The position numbers and the translations under genes were made by a program. Source: CAYLUN01 sp964386865 (GTDB lineage Bacteria > Verrucomicrobiota > Kiritimatiellia > RFP12 > UBA1067). From it: DNA of 64,000 bases. The notes beneath the pieces were generated by a model. It worked only from the letters and a program-made list of their open reading frames with translations. It was not told the origin of the DNA and searched no databases. Positions 45,107 to 53,230 of this stretch are shown here, in pieces. The first letter of the stretch is position 1; each line of letters opens with the position of its first letter. The stretch is from the NCBI GenBank assembly GCA_964386865.1, contig CAYLUN010000006.1, positions 62,001 to 126,000 of the forward strand, in the 5' to 3' direction.

Positions 45107-46849
45107 CTATAAGAACCGCCCCCAGAGCCGCCAGACGGCGAAAGACGCGCACAGGCAGAGGGCGCCGCTGACGGCGGCGCCGGCCGCGTCGCGCAGCACG
45201 AGCTGCATCGAGAACAGGAAGAGCGCCACCTGCGCCAGCATGACAAAGGGCACGGACGCGACGTCGCGCCGGTGCTCGCGGCGGTCGGCGTCGCTCAGCA
45301 GAGAGGCGTACCCGCCCCACCAGCCGAACGGCCGCGTGACGCGCACAAAGCGCTCCGCCACGGCGTGCGGCACGGGCGCCGTGAGCAGCGAGCCGACCAC
45401 CGTGCCCGCCACCGAGGAGCCGAGGGCGACCGCGAACTGCGGCCCCTCGCCCCAGGCCGGAGCCAAGAGCCGCTGCGCCAGCGCGCACGCCATGCCCGCC
45501 AGGATACCCGCAGCCGCGCCGGCCGCGTTGCAGCGCCACCAGTAGAGGCGCAGGAACATCGGGCCGCAGCAGCCGGCGGTCAGGCCCATCGCGAGCCAGC
45601 CCCAGAAGCGGTTCAGGTCGGACGCGCCGACCCCCGCCCAGAAGCTGAGCGCCGCCAGCAGGAGCGACGCGCCGTAAGAGGCCAGCATCAGCTCGCGGCG
45701 CTCGGCGCGGGGCCTCAGCAGCCGCTGGTAGAGGTCGCGCACGCAGGTGGCGGCGGCGCTGTTGAGCGTGCAGGCGACCGTCGACATCATCGCCCCGAGC
45801 AGCGCGGCTAGAACAATCCCGCGCACGACGGGCGGCAGGCGCTCGGCCAGAACAGCAGGGATCACCTGCTCCGCAAAGGCCGCCGCCGCCGCGCCCGCAT
45901 CCCCGGCCGTCTGGCGCGACGCGAGGAGCTGAATGCCGAGAACGGCAAACCCCATCATCAGCGGCCAGCGGAAAGCAATCAGCAGCCCCTGCAGCAGCGT
46001 CTGGATGCCGCACGAGCGGTCGTCGCGCGCGGCGAAGTAGCGAGCCTCGTTGCCTGTGCCCATTCCGCCGATGACGGAGCGAGCGAGACAGAGCGCCGCG
46101 AACGCCAGCAGGTACTCGCGGTTCTCATAGCCCGGCGGCAGCCCCGCCATGCGAGCCGACGGCCACGCGCACGGCCACGCCTGCACGCCGGTTACGCCCG
46201 CGGCGAACGCGCCGTCGAAGCCGGACGCGCCCACGAACAGCCAGGCCAAGCCGCCGACCAGCAGACACGCGAGCAGGATAACGGCCCCGTGCACCAGATT
46301 CGTCACCGTCACGCCGTAGAAGCCCGCCGCCGTCGTGTACAGCGCCGTCGCGCCGACCACCAGCGCGGTCACGGCAACCGGCGGATAGGGCAGCAGAACA
46401 TCGAAGAAAATCACAGCGCCTCGCACGGCGTAGGCGAGCATGCCGACGCCGACGACGGCGTTGAAGGCCGCCAGAGCCGTGCGCAGCGCCGCGGCCGCGC
46501 GCCCCTCGCCGAAGCGAAAGGTGATCCACTCGGCGGCCGTCATGCAGCCCGAGCGGCGGTGCCACTTGCCGGTCCAGAGCATCAGGAACGCGAGCACCAG
46601 CACCGCGCCGCCCCGGAACTCCACGTAGAGCCCGCGCGGCCCCATCAGGAATAGCAGCGAGGTGATCACCATCGTGCCCGACAGGTCGAACCAGTCCGCC
46701 ATGCCCGACACGCCCAGAAAGAGCGACCCGAACCTGCGGTTGCCGAGAAAGTAGGCGTCGAGGCCCGCCGAGGCCCGCCGGGCCAGCACCAAGCCGGCCA
46801 GAGGAACAGCCAGGCAGTAGCCCGCCGCGATAACGAAGTCGAGCGTCAT
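45107..46849 (-). CDS. Sodium/solute symporter (SSS family)
   Basis: This 580-residue membrane protein has about 13-14 hydrophobic helices and the family pattern: ADWFDLSGTMVITSLLF, FRFGEGRAAAALRT, AAGFYGVTVTNLVHGAVIL and SVIGGMGTGNEARYF. Its start codon overlaps the stop of the upstream regulator in the sequence ATGA, so the two are translationally coupled. Transporters of this family use the sodium gradient to import sugars, sugar acids or amino acids. Its link with a GntR/LacI hybrid regulator suggests that it carries a sugar. Confidence 0.9.
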   Translation of the reverse strand: MTLDFVIAAGYCLAVPLAGLVLARRASAGLDAYFLGNRRFGSLFLGVSGMADWFDLSGTMVITSLLFLMGPRGLYVEFRGGAVLVLAFLMLWTGKWHRRSGCMTAAEWITFRFGEGRAAAALRTALAAFNAVVGVGMLAYAVRGAVIFFDVLLPYPPVAVTALVVGATALYTTAAGFYGVTVTNLVHGAVILLACLLVGGLAWLFVGASGFDGAFAAGVTGVQAWPCAWPSARMAGLPPGYENREYLLAFAALCLARSVIGGMGTGNEARYFAARDDRSCGIQTLLQGLLIAFRWPLMMGFAVLGIQLLASRQTAGDAGAAAAAFAEQVIPAVLAERLPPVVRGIVLAALLGAMMSTVACTLNSAAATCVRDLYQRLLRPRAERRELMLASYGASLLLAALSFWAGVGASDLNRFWGWLAMGLTAGCCGPMFLRLYWWRCNAAGAAAGILAGMACALAQRLLAPAWGEGPQFAVALGSSVAGTVVGSLLTAPVPHAVAERFVRVTRPFGWWGGYASLLSDADRREHRRDVASVPFVMLAQVALFLFSMQLVLRDAAGAAVSGALCLCASFAVWRLWGRFL

Positions 46850-47925
46850 AGCTTCATGAGCACCGTGCCGGAGCCGCCCGCGGGCGCCGGGCCGGCGGTC
46901 TCGCCCGCGAACAGCGGCACATCGTCCGGCTGAACCAACAGCGGCCCTTTCCACTTGCCTTTGGAAACCATCCACTCGGTGACGCGGCGCAGGAAATAGG
47001 AGCGCGGCAGGGACTCGAGTGCGGTCAGGGACTTGTACAGGTAGCGGCCGACGCCCTCGTCGTTGACCGCGCACACCGAGACGTCTTGCCCCACGTCCAG
47101 CCCGGCGTCCTTGAGCGCGCGCATCGCGCCCATCGCACAGGGGCCGGTCGTGCAGAAGAGCGCCGTGGCCAGCAGGTGGCCGTCCCGCAGAAGCTTGGCG
47201 ACGTACTCGTAGGCGCCCGGCAGCGGCCGGTCCGTCGGCTGGGAGCGGAGCACGCCCTGCAGCCCCTTGGCCTTCAGGTAGGCGCGCCACGCGCCCATGC
47301 GCTCCTGAATCACCGAGTCCTCGGGCTGCGTGTTGAGACAGTCAATGCGCCGGTGGCCCAGCGCGTACAGGTGGTTCAGCAGCTTGACCTCCGACGCAGG
47401 CGGGAACAGCTTGACCGACACGAACCCCTCCCCGCTCTCGTCTTGGTCCAGCACGGCGATCCGGCACGGCGACTCCCGCATCTTGTGAACCAGCCAGTCG
47501 GGTATCTTCTGCGCGGGAGGCAGGAAGAACAGCGCGTCGAAGTTGGCGATCGCCTCATGCACTGTGGGATCCGTGAAGTGCACATATGAAACCGGCCGGA
47601 GAACGACCTCGACGCCCTCCAGCGCCGTGTTGACGCCGTCCCACCACAGGCCGTAGTCGCTCGAATAGACGGCTGGCGCCAGAAAGGCGATCGTCGGCGC
47701 GCGCACCTTCTGTAAGCGCGATTCCGGGATGCGCGCCTTGCGCCGGCCCACGCGCACAAGCGCCCCTTCGTCAAGGAGGATTCTGAGCGCCTTCCGAACC
47801 GTCGTGCGGCTCACGCCCAGCTCGTCGGTCAAACGCCGCTCGCTCGGCATTTGGCCCTTCAGAAAGAGATCCCCGTCGGAGATCCGCTTACGCAGCACGT
47901 GCAGGCAGGTTTGGACTTTATCCAT
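46846..47925 (-). CDS. GntR-type regulator with LacI-like sugar-binding domain
   Basis: This 359-residue protein has an N-terminal winged helix of GntR type: GQMPSERRLTDELGVSRTTVRKALRILLDEGALVRVGRRKA. The rest (about 75-350) is a periplasmic-binding-type sensor like LacI (APTIAFLAPAVYSSDYGLWWDGV, IDCLNTQPEDSVIQERMGAW, DVSVCAVNDEGVGRYLY). It is located upstream of, and coupled to, the symporter gene. The three GGTATC-type repeats upstream (47935-47995) are likely its operator, so the pair is probably autoregulated and responds to an imported sugar. Confidence 0.9.
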   Translation of the reverse strand: MDKVQTCLHVLRKRISDGDLFLKGQMPSERRLTDELGVSRTTVRKALRILLDEGALVRVGRRKARIPESRLQKVRAPTIAFLAPAVYSSDYGLWWDGVNTALEGVEVVLRPVSYVHFTDPTVHEAIANFDALFFLPPAQKIPDWLVHKMRESPCRIAVLDQDESGEGFVSVKLFPPASEVKLLNHLYALGHRRIDCLNTQPEDSVIQERMGAWRAYLKAKGLQGVLRSQPTDRPLPGAYEYVAKLLRDGHLLATALFCTTGPCAMGAMRALKDAGLDVGQDVSVCAVNDEGVGRYLYKSLTALESLPRSYFLRRVTEWMVSKGKWKGPLLVQPDDVPLFAGETAGPAPAGGSGTVLMKL

Positions 47926-47934
47926 GCGCTTTAG

Positions 47935-47995
47935 GATACCAGACCCGGGCTAGCGAAGCCACCGTAAGATACCAGCTTGGCATAAGAAGATACCA
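47935..47995 (-). promoter_or_regulatory. Three direct repeats GATACCA upstream of the GntR/symporter operon
   Basis: The 7-mer GATACCA (TGGTATC on the minus strand) occurs at 47935-47941, 47968-47974 and 47989-47995. Starts are 33 and 21 bp apart, that is three and two helical turns. The two upstream copies share the longer AAGATACCA. They lie 10-70 bp from the regulator start, in the gap to the divergent Dabb gene. Confidence 0.55.
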
Positions 47996-48059
47996 AACCG
48001 GTCCGCCGCTTGCGCAACGCCCGCCTCCCTGCTATCCTTCCCGCAACGAAGGAGACCGC

Positions 48060-48410
48060 ATGATCAAACATACCGTGTTCTTCAAATTGAACCACCCCGT
48101 CGGCTCGGAGGCCGAAGCGGAGTTCCTGAAAGCCGCCCTGGCGCTCGGCGGGATCCCCGGTGTCAAGAACATGACGTGCGTCAAGCAGGTCAGCTTGAAG
48201 ACCGATTTCACGTACGGCCTGCTGATGGAGTTCGACGACGACAAGGCGTATCAGCAGTACAACGTGCATCCCGACCACGTCACTTTCGTCGCCGGGCGCT
48301 GGCGTCCGGAGGTGGCGGCGTTTCTGGAGCTCGACTACGTCAAGCACCCGCTCTCGGCAACGAAGGGCGAGCCGGGGGAACCCCCCTGTGCGCCCGCATG
48401 TTCACGTTAG
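48060..48410 (+). CDS. Dabb (stress-responsive A/B barrel) family protein
   Basis: This 116-residue protein opens with MIKHTVFFKLNHPVGSEAEAEFLKAALAL and contains IPGVKNMTCVKQVSLKTDFTYGLLMEFDDDKAYQQYNVHPDHVTFV. This is the usual pattern of the Dabb ferredoxin-like fold, with the YQ.Y..HP.H motif. AAGGAG lies upstream at good distance. Such proteins form dimers; functions are varied and often unknown. It is divergent from the GntR regulator and 35 bp before the DUF5060 gene. The last 15 residues (GEPGEPPCAPACSR) look like readthrough into the following repeat, so the original stop may have been lost. Confidence 0.85.
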   Translation: MIKHTVFFKLNHPVGSEAEAEFLKAALALGGIPGVKNMTCVKQVSLKTDFTYGLLMEFDDDKAYQQYNVHPDHVTFVAGRWRPEVAAFLELDYVKHPLSATKGEPGEPPCAPACSR

Positions 48411-48442
48411 GGACGGCACGAGGCGCCGCCCCAAAAGGGACA
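48404..48442. repeat. Partial GGGACGGC-family repeat
   Basis: TTAGGGACGGCACGAGGCG and CCGCCCC are recognisable parts of the element. It lies between the Dabb gene and the DUF5060 gene and overlaps the last codons of the former. AAAAGGGA at its right end provides the ribosome binding site of the DUF5060 gene. Confidence 0.5.
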
Positions 48443-48445
48443 CCT

Positions 48446-50356
48446 ATGACCGCTACACCTCTCAGTCGCCCGCTCGTCGGCGCGCTTCTGGCTTCCTGCC
48501 TTCTCGCCCACGCGGCCCGCGCTGCCGAGCCCGGCTCCGTCACGATCAGCGGCGAGCTCAAGCTGTGGCATTCGGTGACGCTGACCGTGCAGGGGCCTTA
48601 CGCGGTCGAGACCGACACCGACCCCAACCCGTTCACCGACTACTGCATGACCGTGACCTTCAAGCACGCCTCGGGCGCGCCGGCCTACGCGGTTCCGGGG
48701 CACTTCGCCGCAGACGGCCAGGCGGCGGAGACCTCGGCCGACGCGGGCACGGCCTGGCGCGCGCGCCTCGCGCCCGACAAGCCCGGCGAGTGGAGCTACG
48801 TGGTCGCCTTCACCAAAGGCCCGCTCGCGGCGGTCGAGGGCGGCGGCGAGCCGCTGCCGCCCTACCACGGCCGCAGCGGCACCTTCTGGGTCGCGCCGTC
48901 CGATAAGGCCGGGCGCGATTTCCGCGCGAAAGGCCGCCTGTGCTATGTGGGGAGGCGCTACCTCCAGTTCGCGGGCACGGGCGACTATTTCCTCAAGGCG
49001 GGCGCGGACGCGCCCGAGACGCTGCTGGCGTACGCCGACTTCGACGGCACCGAGGCGCGCAAGAAGAGCGCGCCCCTCAAGACGTGGTCGCCCCACGCGC
49101 GGGACTGGCGAGAAGGCGACCCCTCCTGGCAGAACGGCAAGGGCAAAGGCTTGATCGGCGCGCTCAACTACCTCGCTGGGGCCGGGTGCAACGCGGCCTC
49201 GTTCCTCACCTACAACGCGGGCGGCGACGGCGACAACGTGTGGCCCTTCGTCAAGCGCGACGACCCGCTCCACTACGATTGCTCCAAGCTCGACCAGTGG
49301 GGCGTCGTCTTTGACCACGCCACGGCCCTCGGCCTTTTCCTTCACTTCAAGACGCAGGAGACGGAGAACGATGACAGGAAGGGTTCCGGCGCGGCCTGCG
49401 CGCTCGACGGCGGCGACCTCGGCGTGGCCCGCAAACTCTACTACCGCGAGCTGACCTCGCGCTTCGGCCATGCGCTCGCGCTCAACTGGAACCTCGGCGA
49501 AGAGAATTCGCAGTCCGCCGAGCAGCAGCGGGCGATGGCGCGGCACTTCCACGCGATCGACCCCTACCGCCACCCGGTTGTGATCCACACCTACCCGAAC
49601 GAGCAGGAGAAGGTCTACGCGCCGCTGCTGGGCGACGCCTCGTTGCTCGCCGGCGCATCGCTGCAGAACGGATGGAGCGCCGCGCACCGCCAGACGCTGC
49701 GCTGGGTGGCCGCGGCCGAGGATACCGTGAGGCCTTGGGTGATCTGCAGCGACGAGCAGAACCCGGCCGGGCTGGGCGTGCCGCCCGACCCCGGCTACGC
49801 GGATTTCGACGGGCAGGCGCAGGAGAAGGGGGGCAGGCCCTACACGCTCCACGATATCCGTAAGCTGACCCTCTGGGGCTCGCTGCTGGCAGGCGGCGCG
49901 GGAACCGAGTACTATTTCGGCTACCGGCTGCCGCAGAACGACCTGCTGTGCGAGGACTGGCGCAGCCGCGACCAGAGCTGGGCGTTCTGCCGAATCGCGC
50001 TGGGCTTTTTCCGCGACCACGCGATCCCCTTCTGGGAGATGCGGAGCGAAGATGGCCTGATCGGCAACGCCACGAGCGACAACAGCCGCTACTGTTTCGC
50101 TAAGCGCGGCGAGGTTTACCTCGTGTATCTGCCCGCGGGCGGTAGCGCCGACCTCGACCTGCGTGCGGCGCTCGGCTCCTTCGACGTGAGCTGGTTCAAC
50201 CCGCGCGCGGGCGGCCCGCTCCAATCCGGCGCGACCCGCGAAGTCGCTGCGGGCGACACCGCCGCGCTGGGCGCGCCACCCGCAGACCCTGAAGAGGACT
50301 GGCTCGTCCTCATCCGCCGCCGCGACAGCACAGGCGTACGTGTCGAGCGCCCGTAG
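48446..50356 (+). CDS. DUF5060-type secreted glycoside hydrolase-like protein
   Basis: This 636-residue protein starts at 48446 after AAGGGA and has a signal peptide (LLASCLLAHAARAAEPG). Residues about 25-120 match the DUF5060 Ig-like domain (LWHSVTLTVQGPYAVETD, NPFTDYCMTVTF). The central region (about 150-520) is a TIM-barrel-like domain with CNAASFLTYNAGGDGDNVWPF and ALNWNLGEENSQSAEQQRAM, where the NLGEEN Glu pair is a candidate acid/base. The C-terminal 80 residues look like a putative collagen-binding domain (VYLPAGGSADLDL, WFNPRAGGPLQ). Some relatives act on glycans. Confidence 0.8.
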   Translation: MTATPLSRPLVGALLASCLLAHAARAAEPGSVTISGELKLWHSVTLTVQGPYAVETDTDPNPFTDYCMTVTFKHASGAPAYAVPGHFAADGQAAETSADAGTAWRARLAPDKPGEWSYVVAFTKGPLAAVEGGGEPLPPYHGRSGTFWVAPSDKAGRDFRAKGRLCYVGRRYLQFAGTGDYFLKAGADAPETLLAYADFDGTEARKKSAPLKTWSPHARDWREGDPSWQNGKGKGLIGALNYLAGAGCNAASFLTYNAGGDGDNVWPFVKRDDPLHYDCSKLDQWGVVFDHATALGLFLHFKTQETENDDRKGSGAACALDGGDLGVARKLYYRELTSRFGHALALNWNLGEENSQSAEQQRAMARHFHAIDPYRHPVVIHTYPNEQEKVYAPLLGDASLLAGASLQNGWSAAHRQTLRWVAAAEDTVRPWVICSDEQNPAGLGVPPDPGYADFDGQAQEKGGRPYTLHDIRKLTLWGSLLAGGAGTEYYFGYRLPQNDLLCEDWRSRDQSWAFCRIALGFFRDHAIPFWEMRSEDGLIGNATSDNSRYCFAKRGEVYLVYLPAGGSADLDLRAALGSFDVSWFNPRAGGPLQSGATREVAAGDTAALGAPPADPEEDWLVLIRRRDSTGVRVERP

Positions 50357-50711
50357 ATGCCGGGTGGGCGGCAGCCCCCTGCCTCCGCGCGACGCCCCGG
50401 TAGGAACGGCAGCCCCCTGCCGTCCGCGCGACGCCCCGGTAGGGACGGCAGGCACTGCCACGCAGGCCGATACGGACGGCAAGGGGCTGCCGTCCCTACC
50501 TTCGCCCATAACTTCAATGTTCGGCGTTCGCGTGACCCCATCGATCATTCCCGCTCCGCGCGCGGTGGGCTTCGTATTCGCTGACACGGGCCGCGCAACG
50601 GGCGGGGCTGCCGCCCCTGCCGTCCGACAAGAAGACAACCCCCAGGATATCCTCCGGGGTCTGATTATTGCAGGCAGCTGTTGAAATCGTCATTCCGTTC
50701 CAACGCAGTGG
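50357..50711. repeat. Cluster of GGGACGGC-family repeats
   Basis: The 355-bp gap contains at least three tandem copies of the GC-rich element. GGCAGCCCCCTGCC, GGAACGGCAGCCCCCTGCCG and GGGACGGCAGGCACTGCC occur in the same phase, then GGACGGCAAGGGGCTGCCG with CGTCCCTACC. A weaker copy lies at 50598-50626. Between them the word CGCGCGACGCCCCGGTAGG repeats at 50387 and 50427. No gene is seen. The two flanking genes are convergent. Confidence 0.75.
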
Positions 50712-51521
50712 CTAGGTGCCCGCAGGCCGCCGCTGCGCGAAGAGCCAGTCGATCAGGCCCGGCGTCGCCCAGACCTCCTTCATGATGACGTGTCCGCCTT
50801 CGGGAAGCTCGGTGTACGTGAACGCGGTGCCGCCGGCGGCTTTCAGCGCGGCGGCCATCTCCCGGGAGCCGCTGACGGGGACGGTCGCGTCCTTCGCGCC
50901 GTGGAAGAACCGAAGGGGCAGCGCCTGAATGTTCGCCGCATGTTTGGGCGATCCGGAACCGCAGATCGGAATCGCGGCGGCGAACAGCTCAGGGTGGCGC
51001 AGGATCAGGTCCCACGTGCCGAACCCGCCCATGGACTGGCCGGTCACGTACACGCGCGCCCGGTCCACCGGGTGCGCCTGCAGCGTTTTCAGAATGAGCG
51101 CGTGCACCTTCTTCATGTAGGCGCTCTCCGCCACCAGCTCCAGATTATACGAGCCGAGCTTCCACGGCACATCGACCCACTGGAACTTCGCCGCGCACTG
51201 GGGCGCCAGCAGGAAAGCGGGGTGTTTCTGCCGCACCTCGGGAGTGCCGAGCGCGGCATACGCCTCGATGCCGCGCGCCTGGTTGTCCGTGCCGCGGCCC
51301 GCCGCACCGTGCAGGCAGACCACGAGCGGGTAAGTCTTTCCCTCCTCGGCGGCCGGCCGGCTGAGCTGGTACGGCATCTCCTCGAAGACCTCCTTCAGGA
51401 TATCGGCGTGTACCCCGGCTGCGGCGACGACCAGCAGACCGGCGAGCGACAGGCAGGCCAATCCGCACGTCCGCACGTTACTCATTCCCTTTCGGGCCCC
51501 ATCCCCTTTTCGCGCACGCAT
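50712..51521 (-). CDS. Secreted alpha/beta-hydrolase (esterase)
   Basis: This 269-residue protein starts at 51521, preceded by AGGAGG at 6 nt. A Lys/Arg-rich start is followed by a hydrophobic core (CGLACLSLAGLLVVAAAGVHA). It is an alpha/beta-hydrolase of the phospholipase/carboxylesterase (LpqC/PHB-depolymerase-like) type: PLVVCLHGAAGRGTDN (oxyanion region), nucleophile in VTGQSMGGFGTW, Asp in FHGAKDATVPV and His in LPEGGHVIM. Genes like this occur in glycan clusters as acetyl or feruloyl esterases. An alternative start twelve codons later is possible. Confidence 0.82.
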   Translation of the reverse strand: MRARKGDGARKGMSNVRTCGLACLSLAGLLVVAAAGVHADILKEVFEEMPYQLSRPAAEEGKTYPLVVCLHGAAGRGTDNQARGIEAYAALGTPEVRQKHPAFLLAPQCAAKFQWVDVPWKLGSYNLELVAESAYMKKVHALILKTLQAHPVDRARVYVTGQSMGGFGTWDLILRHPELFAAAIPICGSGSPKHAANIQALPLRFFHGAKDATVPVSGSREMAAALKAAGGTAFTYTELPEGGHVIMKEVWATPGLIDWLFAQRRPAGT

Positions 51522-51574
51522 ACGCTTCCTCCTAGTGGGGGTTGAGTATAGCCATTCTAGCCGTTGATCGTCAG

Positions 51575-51590
51575 CCCCATATTCATGGGG
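51575..51590. promoter_or_regulatory. Perfect inverted repeat upstream of the esterase
   Basis: CCCCAT and ATGGGG are separated by ATTC, a perfect 6-bp dyad about 55 bp before the esterase start. It may be an operator or part of a promoter. No regulator is assigned to it. Confidence 0.3.
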
Positions 51591-51639
51591 TGCGTCATCA
51601 ACAACCTTTCCTGACGATGCCCAGCTAGCAGATGCGTGC

Positions 51640-51696
51640 AAAGGGACGCCGCCCCATCGGCGTCCGCGGACGGCAGGGGGCTGCCGTCCCTACCCG
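51640..51696. repeat. GGGACGGC-family inverted repeat
   Basis: AAGGGACGCCGCCCCATCGG and GGGGGCTGCCGTCCCTACC flank CGTCCGCGGACGGC. It is almost identical in plan to the element at 12346, 39 kb away. It lies in the gap between the esterase gene and the convergently ending gene at 51741. Confidence 0.8.
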
Positions 51697-51740
51697 CAGA
51701 GCTGTCGCCCATTCGCGCACATCACAAGGGTGGCTCGCCC

Positions 51741-52358
51741 TCAAACCGCGGCCTGTTCGGCGTCGGCGTGCGCCGGGAAGGGCGCGCAGATGACATCCTT
51801 CGGGATTCCGAAGGCGAGCAGGCCCAAAATCTGCTCAAGGGCCGCGCCGAGCCCGAACGCCTCCGCGCCGTTGAACGCGATGCGCACGCGGGTCGCCGCA
51901 TCCGCCTCTGTCTTGCCCTTCCGCGACACGTCGAGCGCCAGGCCCGGATGCGGCTCGGTCTGGCGGGTCAGGTTGATGATCGTGGTCGTGTTGCGGCTGT
52001 CGTGGTAGAGCCCCTTGCCTTCCGCAATGGCCGCGGCCTGCCCCCGGAAGACCAGCAGCATCTGGCAGAGGTCGCCGAAGTTGAGCTTCACGGTCACGCG
52101 GTTCTGCCAGTCGAACGTGGCGTACTGGCGATTGCCTTGGCTGACGGATCCCGTAGCCACGCTCTTCTGCTGGGCCAGGGTCAGATAGACCGCGCCGTCC
52201 CGGTCGCCGCAGGCCGGGATGACCTCGAACCGCGCGGCGCTGCCGGTCCCCTTGCCGTTGGCGTGATAGAACGAAAGGCGCGGCCGGTAGGTGCGGGCCG
52301 GCGCGTCCTCGTCGGTTGTCCTTTGCCTATCCCCTGCGTTGTTTGTGTCGGTGTTCAT
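51741..52358 (-). CDS. Conserved hypothetical protein
   Basis: This 205-residue protein has a charged disordered N-terminus, then a compact alpha/beta region with LSFYHANGKGTGSAARFEVIP, TFDWQNRVTVKLNFGDLCQMLLVFRG and NTTTIINLTRQTEPHPGLALDVSRKGK. The pattern, beta strands then a helix, is like proteins of PC4/Whirly fold that bind single-stranded nucleic acid, but I cannot confirm this. No signal peptide. It may form an operon with the HTH protein 118 bp upstream. Confidence 0.6.
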   Translation of the reverse strand: MNTDTNNAGDRQRTTDEDAPARTYRPRLSFYHANGKGTGSAARFEVIPACGDRDGAVYLTLAQQKSVATGSVSQGNRQYATFDWQNRVTVKLNFGDLCQMLLVFRGQAAAIAEGKGLYHDSRNTTTIINLTRQTEPHPGLALDVSRKGKTEADAATRVRIAFNGAEAFGLGAALEQILGLLAFGIPKDVICAPFPAHADAEQAAV

Positions 52359-52476
52359 GTCTGCCTCCTCGTGTGTTGCCGGTTTCGCGTCTCACGACCC
52401 ATTCGTGAAAACGCCGTCACCTTAGCACACGCGGAAGACGGATGTGTCGCCCGCCAGGCGACATTTTGCAGGGGTG

Positions 52477-52989
52477 TCACACCATGAGGATCGGCTGGCC
52501 GAACGCGTCGAGCGCGTCGTTGATCTGAAAGATGTCGTAAACGCCCCGCTCGAAAAAGAACCGGACGATCAGGTCGAAGGGCGCGCTGCCGGAGAGCGCG
52601 AAGCCGGCTGAGGACAAGAGGTCCTGCGTCTCGGCCAGCGAGAGGCGCAAGGCCAGCGCGAAGGCGATCACCGTCGCCTTCTTGGGCCGGTAGTCCGGGT
52701 CGCTCCGGATCTTTGAGAAGAGCTTGCGGTCAACGTGCGCGCGCTTGTAGACCTCGACCTCGTCCAAGCCGCGCTTCCGGATGAGCTCCAGCAGGCGCCG
52801 CGAGAACGGGACGCCCGCCCGCGCGAGGTAGGCGGCCAGCCCCGCCGGCGGCTCGCAGACGCAGGTGCTGTCGGCCGCCTCCGACGCGTGCGCTTCGGCG
52901 AGGTACGCCCGGAGTGCGGCCAGCGTGGCCGCGTCGAGACCCAACGCCGGCGGGCCGATCCGGTGGTGCTTGACCTGTTCATCTTGCAT
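52477..52989 (-). CDS. Small helix-turn-helix protein
   Basis: This 170-residue protein ends with a well-conserved C-terminal block: FSRRLLELIRKRGLDEVEVYKRAHVDRKLFSKIRSDPDYRPKKATVIAFALALRLSLAETQDLLSSAGFALS and FDLIVRFFFERGVYDIFQINDALDAFGQP. The block is recognisable as an XRE-like helix-turn-helix protein found alone or next to macro-domain and stress genes in many bacteria. The N-terminal 60 residues are variable. It probably is a DNA-binding protein; its target is unknown. ATG at 52989 has AGGAAGTT upstream. Confidence 0.72.
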   Translation of the reverse strand: MQDEQVKHHRIGPPALGLDAATLAALRAYLAEAHASEAADSTCVCEPPAGLAAYLARAGVPFSRRLLELIRKRGLDEVEVYKRAHVDRKLFSKIRSDPDYRPKKATVIAFALALRLSLAETQDLLSSAGFALSGSAPFDLIVRFFFERGVYDIFQINDALDAFGQPILMV

Positions 52990-53230
52990 GGCGCAACTTC
53001 CTCGTGTTTCCGGCGGGCGAATGATGAGAGCCTCGACGAGCGGCGCGACGCTTTGAGGCCCTTGTCGTCATGGGCCGAGTTCAGTAGCGACGCACGCGGA
53101 GGCTTGGGCATCATTGTCCAGCCTCCACGCGGCGCGATCAACACGAAAGCGCCGCTTCCCGCAAAAAAAGTGGCGGCCTCTGCATTTTGAGTTCCCCGAG
53201 CGAAGAATACGCGCTATGGTATGAAACACG

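Noticed and set aside
48407..50638. 743-residue reading frame on the minus strand
   Set aside because: It is the shadow of the DUF5060 gene and of the following repeats.
50357..50711. CRISPR array
   Set aside because: The repeats are GC-rich hairpin elements of variable length without regular spacers; no cas genes are near.
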